Positions 36,435 through 48,048 of a stretch of 64,000 nt of DNA are shown piece by piece. Numbering within the stretch: position 1 is the stretch's first letter; the number at the start of each line of letters is the position of its first letter. Below the pieces are notes generated by a model, which was not told where the DNA came from, ran no database searches, and saw nothing but the letters and a program-made list of their open reading frames with translations. A program made the translations under genes and the position numbers. The stretch is from an uncultured Oscillospiraceae bacterium (GTDB lineage Bacteria; Bacillota; Clostridia; Oscillospirales; Acutalibacteraceae): positions 1 through 64,000 of the forward strand of contig UQLR01000011.1 of assembly GCA_900541975.1 (NCBI GenBank), read 5' to 3'.

Positions 36435-37370
36435 ATGGCATTGGACAGATTGATTGAGAAAATTGCAGAGAAGCAAAACCCCACAGTTGCGGGGCTTGAC
36501 CCAAAGTTGGATTATATTCCAGAGCATATTAAGCAGGCGGCGTTTGCCCGGTTTGGAAAGACAATGGAAGGCGCGGCAGAAGCGATTTGGGTGTATAACC
36601 GGGGACTGATTGATGCTTTATGTACAGCTGTACCCGCTGTAAAGCCACAGGCCGCCTATTATGAAATGTATGGATGGCAGGGTATGCAGACGCTTGCCAA
36701 GACAGTTGCATATGCGCAGAAAAAAGGCATGTTTGTGATTATGGATGGAAAGCGCAACGATATAGGCACTACAATGCAGGCCTATGCCGCGGCGCACCTT
36801 GGCATAACGGAGATTGACGGGGAAAAATTTACGGCGTTTGGCGCAGATGCGCTTACAGTAAACGGCTATCTTGGGTCAGACGGTATTTTGCCGCTTACCG
36901 ATGTATGCAGGAAGATGAATAAGGCAATATTTGTGCTTGTAAAAACATCGAACCCAAGTTCCGGCGAACTGCAGAATCTGTGTTTGGAGGGTGCGGAGAG
37001 TATTTACCTGCGCATGGGGAAAATGTGCGAAAAATGGGGGGAGGAAATCCCCGGAAAATATGGATATTCAGGTGTAGGTGCAGTTGTGGGTGCGACATAT
37101 CCACAGCAGCTGACAGAGCTGCGCGCAGAGCTACCGCGGACCTTTTTCCTTGTACCGGGATACGGCGCGCAGGGGGGGACGGCAAGCAATATAGCCGGCG
37201 CGTTTGACAAAAACGGGCTGGGTGCGATTGTAAATTCATCCCGTGGGATTATGTGCGCCTGGCAGAAGGAAAAATGCGACCCGCAGGATTATGCAGGGGC
37301 CGCGTTGCGCGAGGCGCAAAAGATGCGGGAGCTTTTGGCGGATGTTACAGGAAAGATTGTATTGCCATAA
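36435..37370 (+). CDS. pyrF: Orotidine-5'-phosphate decarboxylase (long, type 2)
   Basis: 311 aa, the length of the type 2 OMP decarboxylases found in many Clostridia and mycobacteria. VAGLDPKLDYIP near the N-terminus and the catalytic MDGKRNDIGTTMQAYA (Lys-Asp pair, about residue 100) define the family; GAVVGATYPQQL and VPGYGAQGG bind phosphate. Converts OMP to UMP, the last step after the pyrC product is processed. A strong terminator follows. Confidence 0.94.
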   Translation: MALDRLIEKIAEKQNPTVAGLDPKLDYIPEHIKQAAFARFGKTMEGAAEAIWVYNRGLIDALCTAVPAVKPQAAYYEMYGWQGMQTLAKTVAYAQKKGMFVIMDGKRNDIGTTMQAYAAAHLGITEIDGEKFTAFGADALTVNGYLGSDGILPLTDVCRKMNKAIFVLVKTSNPSSGELQNLCLEGAESIYLRMGKMCEKWGEEIPGKYGYSGVGAVVGATYPQQLTELRAELPRTFFLVPGYGAQGGTASNIAGAFDKNGLGAIVNSSRGIMCAWQKEKCDPQDYAGAALREAQKMRELLADVTGKIVLP

Positions 37371-37422
37371 GAAAGCCCCTGTATGCAAAAATTTGATCTG
37401 ATATAGAATTAGAATATATACA

Positions 37423-37458
37423 AAAAACCGGCACCATGGGACCATGGCGCCGGTTTTT
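37423..37458 (+). terminator. Rho-independent terminator after pyrF
   Basis: AAAAACCGGC pairs with GCCGGTTTTT, with an inner CATGG/CCATG stem and a T-rich tail. Confidence 0.9.
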
Positions 37459-37510
37459 ATTTTTGTTTATGTTTTTATACTCGCGTTTATAGTTGGCATC
37501 TTTTTTATAG

Positions 37511-37645
37511 CTGAATCGAGGTCGAAATTTGGAACTCAAAAATGATGCATCCAAATTCCGGCCTCTTTTTTCATGCCATAAACCCAGTATTTAAGCTGTT
37601 TATCAAGATTTATATTTTAACTTGAAAATGAGATGCCAAAAAGCA
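37511..37645. repeat. Dispersed extragenic repeat R2, copy 1
   Basis: Contains an imperfect palindrome (about 37519-37564) with arms GAGGTCGAAATTTGGA and TCCAAATTCCGGCCTC, followed by TTTTTT on the plus strand. About 80 nt of flank are also shared with copy 2 at 55600-55742, which lies in the opposite orientation. It may double as a terminator reading rightward. The remainder of the 37371-37850 gap holds the pyrF terminator and the NUDIX-mutY promoter. Confidence 0.6.
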
Positions 37646-37799
37646 AAAATTAAGAAATTTTAATGTAAACTGGGATTTCCATTTTTTTCATAATGGGCAA
37701 GTGGTTCAGGCATGGAAAAAGTATGTTAAAAAAGGAAGATGCAGGAGGAGTAAAAAACAAATCTGAAAAATTTGCTTTCAGATGCAAATTTGCGTTTTT

Positions 37800-37828
37800 T
37801 TGCATTGCCGGGAGAAATCCTGTATACT
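37800..37828 (+). promoter_or_regulatory. Promoter of the NUDIX-MutY gene
   Basis: TTGCAT (37800-37805), 17-nt spacer, TATACT (37823-37828). The ATG at 37851 would leave a leader of only about 15 nt carrying GGGAGGG. A weak hairpin AAATTTGC/GCAAATTT with a T run lies just upstream (37768-37800). Confidence 0.7.
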
Positions 37829-37850
37829 GGCTGTATGGGAGGGTGGCCAT

Positions 37851-39449
37851 ATGGATATAAAAGCGCAGCTTTTGCGTTTTGTCCCGCAAACAAAGGAAGA
37901 AGCGCAGGTGCGCAAGAAAATGCTCGCCGCATGGGAAGCGCATGGAAAGACGCTTTTGTGCAGAGAAAATGAACAAGCACATTTTACAGCTTCGGCATTG
38001 TTGCTAAACCCTGCGATGGACAAAGCGCTTATGGTGCATCATAATCTTTTTCATACCTTTACATGGCCCGGCGGACACGCAGATGGGGAAGAAAAGCTGC
38101 TTTATACGGCAATTCGGGAAGCGCGTGAGGAAACGGGCGTACAGCAGGTTTATCCTTTGAGCGCCGGTATATTGTCGCTGGACATATTGCAGGTTCCTGC
38201 ACACAGCAAAAATGGAAAAGCGGTACCTGCGCATATACATTATTCTGTTGCTTACGGCCTGATTGTACCTGAAAAGCAACCTGTTTTTGTAAAGCCGGAT
38301 GAAAACAGCGCTGTGCGCTGGATTGCGGTACAGGATCTTCGAAATTACTGTGCAGAAGCGCATATGCTTGTGCTATATGAAAAGTTGCACCGTCGTATGA
38401 AAGCGTTGCAGGCATACAAAAAAAGCCTGTATCGAAAGCTGCCGGAGGCGCTTTTGCAATGGTATAAAGAAAACGCACGGCAGCTCGACTGGCGCAGGGA
38501 TACACAGCCTTATCATGTGTGGCTGTCGGAAATCATGTTGCAGCAAACGCGTGTAGAGGCGGTGAAAGGCTACTATGCACGCTTTTTGGAGGCGTTTCCT
38601 ACAATAGAAGATCTTGCACAGGCGCGTGAAGATACGCTGTTTAAATATTGGGAGGGGCTTGGCTATTATAACCGTGCACGCAATTTGCAAAAAGCGGCAA
38701 AAAAAATTGTACGTGACTACGGCGGCGTGTTTCCTTCCAGCTATATGGATATTGCTTCGCTTCCCGGGGTTGGTCCCTACACTGCAGGAGCGATTGCCTC
38801 TATCTGTTTTGAACAGCCGCGCGCGGCTGTGGATGGCAACGTACTGCGTGTGCTTTCCAGGGTGACAGAGCAATTTATAGAAGTGGATGCGCCGCAGGTC
38901 AAAAAGAAAATGGCGCAGATACTGGAAAGCGTGTATCCTTTAGGGCAATGCGGCAGCTTTACGCAAAGTCTGATGGAGCTTGGCGCAACAATATGCCTGC
39001 CGGGCGGAAATCCAAAGTGTGCGTGCTGCCCTGCCCGGAACTTTTGCCTGGCATATGCAAGCGGGTCGCAACAGATGCTCCCTGTTAAAAAGCCAAAGCG
39101 TGCGCGAAAAACGGAGCAAAAAACGGTGTTTTTGTTATTGTGTGGAAATGATATTGCAGTCTGTCAAAGAGAAAGCAGCGGCCTTCTGGCAGGGCTCTGG
39201 CAGTTGCCAAACGTGCAGGGGGCGCTTACAGAAGAGGAAGCGGTACAAACAGCCGAAAACTGGGGAAGTGGAGAAATTACGCTGGAAAAAGTGTTGCATT
39301 ACCGGCATGTTTTTACACATATTCAATGGGATATGACCTGTTATTGCATGTGCTGCACACAAAAAGCACCGGACTTTACATGGGCCACTATGGAGCAAGT
39401 TAGGCAAAAATATGCGCTTCCCACAGCCTTCCGTATCTTTCTGGAGTAG
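37851..39449 (+). CDS. mutY: NUDIX hydrolase fused to A/G-specific adenine glycosylase MutY
   Basis: 532 aa from ATG 37851. Residues 45-180 form a NUDIX domain with a perfect Nudix box (G75 to V97, REAREETGV at its end). From about 190 the MutY core follows: EIMLQQTRVEAV with catalytic Glu227, helix-hairpin-helix SLPGVGPYTAGAIAS, Asp328 in AVDGNV, and 4Fe-4S Cys382, 390, 393 and 399. A C-terminal MutT-like 8-oxoG recognition domain ends the chain (LLAGLWQLPNV). MutY removes adenine opposite 8-oxoG; NUDIX enzymes can cleanse nucleotide pools. Stand-alone MutY is about 350 aa, so the extra 180 N-terminal residues are a genuine fusion. Confidence 0.88.
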   Translation: MDIKAQLLRFVPQTKEEAQVRKKMLAAWEAHGKTLLCRENEQAHFTASALLLNPAMDKALMVHHNLFHTFTWPGGHADGEEKLLYTAIREAREETGVQQVYPLSAGILSLDILQVPAHSKNGKAVPAHIHYSVAYGLIVPEKQPVFVKPDENSAVRWIAVQDLRNYCAEAHMLVLYEKLHRRMKALQAYKKSLYRKLPEALLQWYKENARQLDWRRDTQPYHVWLSEIMLQQTRVEAVKGYYARFLEAFPTIEDLAQAREDTLFKYWEGLGYYNRARNLQKAAKKIVRDYGGVFPSSYMDIASLPGVGPYTAGAIASICFEQPRAAVDGNVLRVLSRVTEQFIEVDAPQVKKKMAQILESVYPLGQCGSFTQSLMELGATICLPGGNPKCACCPARNFCLAYASGSQQMLPVKKPKRARKTEQKTVFLLLCGNDIAVCQRESSGLLAGLWQLPNVQGALTEEEAVQTAENWGSGEITLEKVLHYRHVFTHIQWDMTCYCMCCTQKAPDFTWATMEQVRQKYALPTAFRIFLE

Positions 39450-39504
39450 AATACTGTTTTGTGCAACCGGGCTATAAAAAATAAAACAACATGTGAAGAG
39501 ACAC

Positions 39505-39548
39505 AAAAGAACCCGGCGCGGGGCGTATGCCCCGCGCCGGGTTCTTTT
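39505..39548. terminator. Bidirectional terminator between mutY and xylB
   Basis: A 20-bp perfect inverted repeat (39505-39524 with 39529-39548), loop GTAT, bounded by A and T runs so it can end transcription from both convergent genes. Confidence 0.93.
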
Positions 39549-39612
39549 CGGAGAAAGGGTATTGGAGGAGGTTTTATCTAAAACAAGTTGCTGACCTAAA
39601 AAATATAGCTTG

Positions 39613-41136
39613 TTATAGTTTGCCAAGCTCTTTAAAAAACGGAGACAAAGCAGGATACAAAGCCTTATACTGCGCATATATTCTGCGGTATTGGCGTACG
39701 TTTTCCAAAGAGGGTGGAAAAAATTTGTCTTCTTTTACAAATATGTTGCAGGCGTCCTGCACAGTTTTAAACAGCCCGCTTCCCACGGCGGCTAAAATAG
39801 CGGCTCCTTGTGCTGCCCCTTCGTTTGCCTGCATGGTGTTTACTTTGCAATTAAACAAATCTGCAAGCATTTGCCGCCAGACCGGGCTGTTTGCGCCGCC
39901 GCCGCACAGGGCCATGCTGTTTGGATTTATTTCCATTTCCTGCAAAACAGAAAGACAGTCCTGCAAAGAGCAGGCTACGCCCTCCATTACTGCACGTATC
40001 AGGTCGCAGCGCGTGTGCATGGCGCTTAGCCCAAAGAACACGCCGCGGCAGTCCGGATCCAGATGCGGCGTACGTTCCCCCATTAGATATGGTAAAAATA
40101 AAAGTCGGTTTGCACCAATGGGGCTCTGCAACGCCATGCAGTCCATAAGCTGATAAACGCCGGCGCCTTTTTCCTGTGCCAATGCTTTTAAATCGCACAG
40201 AACATTTTCCTTCAGCCATTTCAGCGAAAGGCCTGCGGCCTGTGTAACGCCCATTACGTGCCATGCGCCTGGAACAGCGCAGCAAAATGTATGTACGCGT
40301 CCTTTGGGGTCTATGTGCAGCGTGTTTGTATGAGTAAAAACGACGCCGGAGGTACCAATGGTTGTAAACGCTTTTTTATCATAGACAATGCCTGTTCCAA
40401 CTGCCGCCGCCGCATTGTCGCCCGCGCCTGCGACAACCTTTGTGCGCTCGCAAAGCCCGGTCAGCTGCGCCGCCTGCTTACTGATGGTCCCCGTTAGCTG
40501 TGGGGATTCGTAAACCTGGGCCAACATAGAGGGGTCTAGCTGAAGGCAGTCAAGCATTTCCAGCGACCAACGTCTGTTTTTTACATCTAGTAGCTGCATG
40601 CCGGAAGCGTCTGATACATCGGTGGCAAAATCCCCGGTTAAGCAAAAGCGAATATAATCTTTTGGGAGCAAAATATGCTTGCATTTGGAAAATAGCTCCG
40701 GTTCATGGTTTTTTACCCATAAAATTTTTGATGCGGTAAACCCGGTAAGCGCAGGGTTTGCGGTAACAGCAATCAATTGGGAATGCCCAAATAAGCTGGT
40801 AAGCGTTTTGCATTCCTGCGCAGTACGCTGGTCGCACCATAAAATGGCGTTACGCAGTGCTTTGCAGTTTTGGTCAAGCATAACAAGGCCGTGCATTTGA
40901 CCGGTTAAGCCCAGACCGGATATTTCCTCGGGCCTAACCTGAGATGATGCAAGTACACGCCGGATTACCAAAATCGTTTTTTCCCACCAATCCTCCGGGT
41001 TTTGCTCTGCCCAGCCGTTTTGCGGCTGGTACATGGCATACCCTTCGCTGGCGCTTGCAATCAATACGCCGTCTTCTGCGTATAAAACGGCTTTTACACC
41101 AGAAGTACCAACGTCAATTCCCATGCAGTAATTCAT
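39613..41136 (-). CDS. xylB: Xylulokinase (FGGY family)
   Basis: 507 aa from ATG at 41136, which has GGAGGGC upstream. FGGY features include MGIDVGTSGVKAVLY at the N-terminus, GLTGQMHGLVMLD, GAGDNAAAAVGTGIV, TTIGTSGVVFTHT and CGGGANSPVWRQMLAD in the ATP-binding half. The QMHG motif is typical of xylulokinases. It would phosphorylate D-xylulose to xylulose-5-phosphate. It is the last gene of the LacI-controlled operon; the D-lyxose isomerase in the same operon produces D-xylulose, which supports the assignment. Confidence 0.88.
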   Translation of the reverse strand: MNYCMGIDVGTSGVKAVLYAEDGVLIASASEGYAMYQPQNGWAEQNPEDWWEKTILVIRRVLASSQVRPEEISGLGLTGQMHGLVMLDQNCKALRNAILWCDQRTAQECKTLTSLFGHSQLIAVTANPALTGFTASKILWVKNHEPELFSKCKHILLPKDYIRFCLTGDFATDVSDASGMQLLDVKNRRWSLEMLDCLQLDPSMLAQVYESPQLTGTISKQAAQLTGLCERTKVVAGAGDNAAAAVGTGIVYDKKAFTTIGTSGVVFTHTNTLHIDPKGRVHTFCCAVPGAWHVMGVTQAAGLSLKWLKENVLCDLKALAQEKGAGVYQLMDCMALQSPIGANRLLFLPYLMGERTPHLDPDCRGVFFGLSAMHTRCDLIRAVMEGVACSLQDCLSVLQEMEINPNSMALCGGGANSPVWRQMLADLFNCKVNTMQANEGAAQGAAILAAVGSGLFKTVQDACNIFVKEDKFFPPSLENVRQYRRIYAQYKALYPALSPFFKELGKL

Positions 41137-41152
41137 TGAAAGCCCTCCTTCT

Positions 41153-42199
41153 TCAGGTTTCAAAAACAGCCCGCGCACGGTTAATTTCTTTTAGAGAATG
41201 GTGTATTTTAATTTCCATCCGTATGGATTGCTGCTGGCCGGGCTTCAAATATTGCAGGGAGCCGTCCTTTTTTGCAAGGGCTCTTCCCATTACATGGCAG
41301 TTTCCCGGTTCCAGTCCAAGTACATATTCGCCGCTTTTCATACATTTCCACTGTGTAAAGCAGGGAAGCTGTGCAATGGGATAAATCAGTTCCAAGGCTG
41401 TTAGAAGTTTATGGTTTATAAGCATGGCATGAACCTTTCCCTGACGGTCCGGGCGCATTTTGTGGAAGAAAACCTGTTCTTTAAAGCCATCTACCGGCTC
41501 GGTAATTTTATCTGAGGCAGACAGACCCTCTTCAGCCTGTTTGTCGCGCGGCGTTATCGACAGAGAAGGGAGAAGCAGTTCGCATTGCGGTGAAAGCATG
41601 GGGTACCCAAAATTGATATGATACAAAAGCATAAATGGAACCGGTACAAAATCCAGATTTTCTATACGGTCTTCTATTGTAAAACGGTTTTCTTCCCCCG
41701 CAAGTGTAATGCGGCGCTGCATCAAAAGATGCTCGCCGAAAACCTGCGCCTGCCGGAGCTTCCCGCTAAGAGTAAGAGCAGAGCCGTTTTCTTCCCAAAG
41801 GACTTCCGGGCAGACTTCATAGGCGGGTGTGTTGGATATAACGCCGTGCAGCCCCAGGTTTTCTTCGCCGTCACGGCAGTGTGCCCCCATATAACTTAAC
41901 CCGCATGTGGTCAGAAATCCGGCGAAAAAACTTTTAAAAAATCCCTTGTCCCTGTCCTCTGTAAAAAATTGCGGGGCGGTAAGCCCGGTTTTAGACAAAA
42001 AGCTTAAATTTATACCTCGAAAGGATAGTCCGGTAATATCCATACCGCGGTCTGGCAATACGGTAAAAGAAAGGCCGGTTGCATTATATAATTCTATTGC
42101 GCGCATACCGCTGGCTTTGCCGCCGTTTATCGTATAATCCTTCATTCCGAGAAGCTGCTCGGCGCTGCCCACATAGCGCAGCAGCGCATTTTTTTGCAT
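41153..42199 (-). CDS. Aldose-1-epimerase-like protein (DUF4432)
   Basis: 348 aa with the galactose-mutarotase-like pattern: TVLPDRGMDITGLSFRG (about 46-62), CGLSYMGAH, GLHGVISNTPA (about 118-128) with a conserved His, and YHINFGYPML (about 193-202). The DUF4432 group is found in many sugar operons and probably interconverts sugar anomers or related C1 forms. It lies 16 nt upstream of xylB. Exact substrate unknown. Confidence 0.78.
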   Translation of the reverse strand: MQKNALLRYVGSAEQLLGMKDYTINGGKASGMRAIELYNATGLSFTVLPDRGMDITGLSFRGINLSFLSKTGLTAPQFFTEDRDKGFFKSFFAGFLTTCGLSYMGAHCRDGEENLGLHGVISNTPAYEVCPEVLWEENGSALTLSGKLRQAQVFGEHLLMQRRITLAGEENRFTIEDRIENLDFVPVPFMLLYHINFGYPMLSPQCELLLPSLSITPRDKQAEEGLSASDKITEPVDGFKEQVFFHKMRPDRQGKVHAMLINHKLLTALELIYPIAQLPCFTQWKCMKSGEYVLGLEPGNCHVMGRALAKKDGSLQYLKPGQQQSIRMEIKIHHSLKEINRARAVFET

Positions 42200-42259
42200 G
42201 GCCCGTACCTCCTTCTTATATAAAACACGGGGGCGGCGCTGTAAGCCGCCCCCATAACG

Positions 42260-43612
42260 TTAAAATGCTTCTCCTACAAATTGCTGTAAATCAACGGGAA
42301 GGCGGTTTAAAATGCGCACCTGGTCGCCAAACTTCCCAGCGGTTTTCTCGATGACTATATAATCCAGACCAGGAATTGCAACGTCCGTCCATGTGTCGTA
42401 AAATCCCTTGAGGCCTACATCCAGCATCAGTACCATTGTATTTGCAAGAGGGTCTTTAAAGTCGCAGGAAAGCGCGCCATAAAATTCCTGGCATTCGGTA
42501 TAACCGGAATTGTGTGATGTTACATAACCTTTGAGCTCACTAAAACGTTCCAGAGAAAGCCCCGTTTGGGCGCGCAGCCTCGGCGCTTGCTGATTATAAT
42601 ATGCAATCATAGATTGTTCATGCAGATATCCCGGCAGGTTGTTTTTTGCAATGTTTTCAAATTCTGCAACCGCATGCGCATACGCACCCTGTAAAAATTC
42701 GATCCATGTGCGGTAAGATTTTGTAACCTCACGCGGGTTCTTTACACACATGACGGTTGCTCTTTGTGCCCCGCACAACCCGTCGCGTTTGGGAGAGACG
42801 CCTATATGGACGATATCGCCTTCCTGAATAACCCTGTTAGAGGCTGCTGCGACAATGGTGCGGTTGTTTTTGCCGCTTGTGACCATTACCTGAAAACCCA
42901 TTGCTTGTGCGCCCAGTTCGTGCGCAATGCAGTAGCCCCACTGGGCGACCTGCGCTTCTGTAAGACCGGGACGCAGAATACGCAGCATACCTTCAAGCAT
43001 GCTGTCGCTGATCCGGCAGCTTTCTTCTATCAGCCGCATTTCCAGCATGGATTTTTCATATTTTATCTGATAGTACTTTTTTGACAAATCACCTATGTTT
43101 TCTTCCCCCACATAGCGTTTAAGCGTGTTGTACAGCCCAAGGGGGAAAACGCCCTTTGTTGTTAAAAGTGCAATATTTCCGGGCTTGCCGCCGCATGCTT
43201 CTTCTATAATATCAGAGGGGGTCAGCAGATTTCCGGGGTAATCCGGGTCGTCGACGCGCAAAATATCAACTTTGCGGATCTTTACCCCGGAACGGTGGCA
43301 AAATTGTTCAGCGACAATACCGCTTTCCAGGCCGGCGATAAAATACAGACCGTTTTTGGATAGTATGGCTGCAATTGGTTCAACGATAATGTTGGGGTTT
43401 CCAGCAAGATAGGGGACATCGCCGCAATAATGCTCGTCTGCGTATACAACGCCGCAATCAAAGCCTTCTTTTTGCAGCATATCCCACACTTTGCGCTGGC
43501 GCGCAGCAAATTCTTCAGGAGGAAGCAGAAAATCTTTGTCAAAAGCAGGCGCCTGTTCGAGCACTTTACAAATGATGTTTGCCTGCTGCTTCCAGATTTT
43601 TTGGTCAAACAT
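42260..43612 (-). CDS. M24-family metallopeptidase (Xaa-Pro peptidase/creatinase-like)
   Basis: 450 aa. The N-terminal creatinase-like domain (about 1-170) includes FDCGVVYADEHYCGDVPYLAG; the C-terminal pita-bread domain carries GDIVHIGVSPKRDG, SHNSGYTECQEF and VLMLDVGLKGF. The two Asp metal ligands usually spaced D-x10-D are not obvious (HIGVSPKRD instead of DxG), so the metal site may be incomplete. It lies 2 nt from the lyxose isomerase stop codon. Its presence in a sugar operon is unusual and suggests an amide-containing substrate or a non-peptidase role. Confidence 0.72.
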   Translation of the reverse strand: MFDQKIWKQQANIICKVLEQAPAFDKDFLLPPEEFAARQRKVWDMLQKEGFDCGVVYADEHYCGDVPYLAGNPNIIVEPIAAILSKNGLYFIAGLESGIVAEQFCHRSGVKIRKVDILRVDDPDYPGNLLTPSDIIEEACGGKPGNIALLTTKGVFPLGLYNTLKRYVGEENIGDLSKKYYQIKYEKSMLEMRLIEESCRISDSMLEGMLRILRPGLTEAQVAQWGYCIAHELGAQAMGFQVMVTSGKNNRTIVAAASNRVIQEGDIVHIGVSPKRDGLCGAQRATVMCVKNPREVTKSYRTWIEFLQGAYAHAVAEFENIAKNNLPGYLHEQSMIAYYNQQAPRLRAQTGLSLERFSELKGYVTSHNSGYTECQEFYGALSCDFKDPLANTMVLMLDVGLKGFYDTWTDVAIPGLDYIVIEKTAGKFGDQVRILNRLPVDLQQFVGEAF

Positions 43613-43614
43613 GG

Positions 43615-45490
<1,876 letters not shown>

Positions 45491-45527
45491 AAGGAATACC
45501 CCCTTAAAAATTGTTGGAATTTTCCGT

Positions 45528-46484
45528 TTATTTGTTTTTGGACTTCTTTTGAATGGCAACGGCGAGGATTAAAACGATACCCGTAAAGATCATTTGATAA
45601 TACCGGCCAACGCCGATGAGGTCAAAGCCGTTGTTCAGTACGCTCATAATCAAGGCGCCGATCAGGCTGCCGATTACGCCGCCAACACCGCCGTTTACGC
45701 TTGCGCCGCCGATAACGACGGCAGCAATGGCGTTGAGTTCCAGACCGTCGCCGGCCATGGGCTGCCCGGAATCAAGGCGGGAAGCCAAGATCATGCCGCT
45801 GACGGCGGCCATAACGCCGCTGAGCATATATACGCCGATTTTGGTTTTATCAATGGAAATCCCCGCCAGCCTGGCGGCTTCTTCGTTGCCGCCTACACCA
45901 AAAACAGACGCGCCGAACTTGGTTTTTTGCAGGGTAAAATGGCCAATGACATACATTAAGGCAACGATTAAGACCGGCACCGGTAAAAAGCCTAAATTAC
46001 CGCGGCCAAAAAAGGCAAACGCATCTGGCAGGCCGGAAACGGAATACCCGCCTGTAACGGCAAGGGCAAGCCCGCTTGCAACCGTCATTGTGCCAAGCGT
46101 GGCAATAATAGGCGGTACGCTTGCTTTTGTAATAACAATACCGTTGACTGCGCCGACGATCAGCCCCACCAGTAATCCGGTAAGCAGGCCCGCGACAACG
46201 CCCAGGCCCAAATTGACCATTACAATGGCGGCAACTGTTCCGGAAAGCGATACAGTTGAGCTGACGGAGAGATCTATACCACCGGAAACAATGACAAATG
46301 TCATGCCGACGGCAAGGATGGCGTTGATAGAAGCCTGACGTAAAACGCCCATAATGTTAAACAGGGTAAAAAAGTTTTCGCTGCTGAAGCTAAAGGCGAC
46401 GCAAATAACGGCGAGTCCTATAAAAGCGATAAATTCGCGGCGCTTTGTAAAATTGATAAGTTTTGTTTTAAGCGAGCTGTTCAT
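45528..46484 (-). CDS. rbsC: Sugar ABC transporter permease (RbsC type)
   Basis: 318 aa with about nine hydrophobic helices and the family segment GGIDLSVSSTVSLSG (about residues 69-83). LNAIAAVVIGGASVNGGVGGV (about 247-267) is the coupling loop that docks on the ATPase. It forms the channel of a ribose/xylose-class importer with the ATPase (overlap 17 nt) and binding protein upstream. The name follows the family; the sugar is not proven. Confidence 0.9.
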   Translation of the reverse strand: MNSSLKTKLINFTKRREFIAFIGLAVICVAFSFSSENFFTLFNIMGVLRQASINAILAVGMTFVIVSGGIDLSVSSTVSLSGTVAAIVMVNLGLGVVAGLLTGLLVGLIVGAVNGIVITKASVPPIIATLGTMTVASGLALAVTGGYSVSGLPDAFAFFGRGNLGFLPVPVLIVALMYVIGHFTLQKTKFGASVFGVGGNEEAARLAGISIDKTKIGVYMLSGVMAAVSGMILASRLDSGQPMAGDGLELNAIAAVVIGGASVNGGVGGVIGSLIGALIMSVLNNGFDLIGVGRYYQMIFTGIVLILAVAIQKKSKNK

Positions 46485-47976
46485 TTGAGTCGCCTCCTGT
46501 AATATATTGCATAATCAGATTCATATCTGCGTTTTTCTGGTCGAGCTGGGCCGTAATACGCCCTTTATACATGGTGAGTATGCGGTTGCTTACCCGCAGG
46601 ACTTCTTCAAGTTCAGAAGAAATAAATATAACGGATTTTCCCTGTGCAGCAAGATTGCTCACCGCCTGGAAAATTTCTTCTTTTGCGCCGACGTCTACAC
46701 CTCTGGTGGGTTCGTCCAATATCAGGATATCGCAATTTGCGCAGAGCCATTTCCCCAGAGCAACCTTTTGCTGGTTGCCGCCGCTTAAGTTCAGTACGGG
46801 AAATTCTGTCGACGGCGTAACGATTTTCAGCGCCTCAATTTGTTTTTTTGCTTCCTGACATTCTTTATTTCTGTTAATAAATATGCCCTGGATAAATTTT
46901 TTGAGATTGACGATCGTAATATTTCTGCGTATGTTCAAGTTCATAAACAGCCCCTGCGCTTTTCTGCTTTCCGGTAAAAGCCCGATTTTGCAGTTAATGG
47001 CGTCTTTTGGACGGTTAATGCTGCGCTTTACTCCGCTGATTATTATTTCGCCGGAGCGTATTTTGTCGGCGCCAAACAGCGCGCGCATAACCTCTGTGCG
47101 CCCTGCGCCTACAAGTCCGGCAATACCCAGAACTTCTCCCTTTTTAAGGTCAAAGGAGATATCGTGGATAAATGCATTGGAGATATTTTTCACAGACATA
47201 ACCAGCGGCTGCTCTACCACAGGATTGGGCGTAATATCATTATTAATGTTTTCGCCTACCATCATTTTCACTATTTCATTTTTGGTAATTTCCCCGGTTA
47301 CAGCGCTTCCTACTACTGTACCGCTCCGTAAAACAGTCAGGCGGTTGCTGATACGAACGACTTCGTCCAGACGGTGGGAAATATAAATAATAGATACGTT
47401 TTTCTTTTTCAAATCCTCTATAATTTCAAACAGACGCTCCACTTCCGAAATGGTCAACGTTGCTGTGGGTTCGTCCATTACAAGAATATTTGCGTTACAG
47501 GCCAGCGCTTTAGCAATTTCAACCATTTGCTGCTGCGCAATGCTTAAATCTTTAATTTTAGAATAAATGTTCAGTTCCAAACCAAAGCGTTCGATCAGCT
47601 TTTTTGCCTGGGAATATACCTTTTTCCAATTAACCAGCCCCGTTTTGCCGTAGACGGGCTCCATGCCAAAATAAATATTTTTGGCAACGTCCAGGTCTGG
47701 AAAAAGAGTAAATTCCTGATAAATGACCGCAATGCCTTTTTGTTTGGCGTCCATTGGTCTTTTAAATACCTGCTTTTCGCCCCGAAGCTCAATTGTGCCG
47801 CTGTCGGGCGAATAGACGCCCGCCAGTGTTTTGATCAGCGTGGATTTCCCCGCACCGTTTGCACCGACCAGCGCATGCGTTTCGCCTTCCTCCAAAGTGA
47901 AATTGACGTTATTAAGTGCCAACACACCCGGAAAGCGCTTTGTTACGCCCGCCATTTTTAGAATTTCAACTGCCAT
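46468..47976 (-). CDS. rbsA: Sugar ABC transporter ATPase, double cassette (RbsA type)
   Basis: 502 aa from ATG 47976, preceded by GGAGGTG. Two nucleotide-binding domains: the first has GANGAGKST, LSIAQQQM and ILVMDEPTAT. The second has the degenerate GLVGAGRTE Walker A and the functional LSGGNQQKV and LILDEPTRGVD typical of carbohydrate importers (CUT2 class). It energises the RbsC-type permease. Confidence 0.93.
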   Translation of the reverse strand: MAVEILKMAGVTKRFPGVLALNNVNFTLEEGETHALVGANGAGKSTLIKTLAGVYSPDSGTIELRGEKQVFKRPMDAKQKGIAVIYQEFTLFPDLDVAKNIYFGMEPVYGKTGLVNWKKVYSQAKKLIERFGLELNIYSKIKDLSIAQQQMVEIAKALACNANILVMDEPTATLTISEVERLFEIIEDLKKKNVSIIYISHRLDEVVRISNRLTVLRSGTVVGSAVTGEITKNEIVKMMVGENINNDITPNPVVEQPLVMSVKNISNAFIHDISFDLKKGEVLGIAGLVGAGRTEVMRALFGADKIRSGEIIISGVKRSINRPKDAINCKIGLLPESRKAQGLFMNLNIRRNITIVNLKKFIQGIFINRNKECQEAKKQIEALKIVTPSTEFPVLNLSGGNQQKVALGKWLCANCDILILDEPTRGVDVGAKEEIFQAVSNLAAQGKSVIFISSELEEVLRVSNRILTMYKGRITAQLDQKNADMNLIMQYITGGDSNEQLA

Positions 47977-48048
47977 GAAATTGTTCACCTCCGGATCTTC
48001 GGGATGCATGCAAACGCATGCATCCCGAAGGCCATGTTACTGTCCGAT

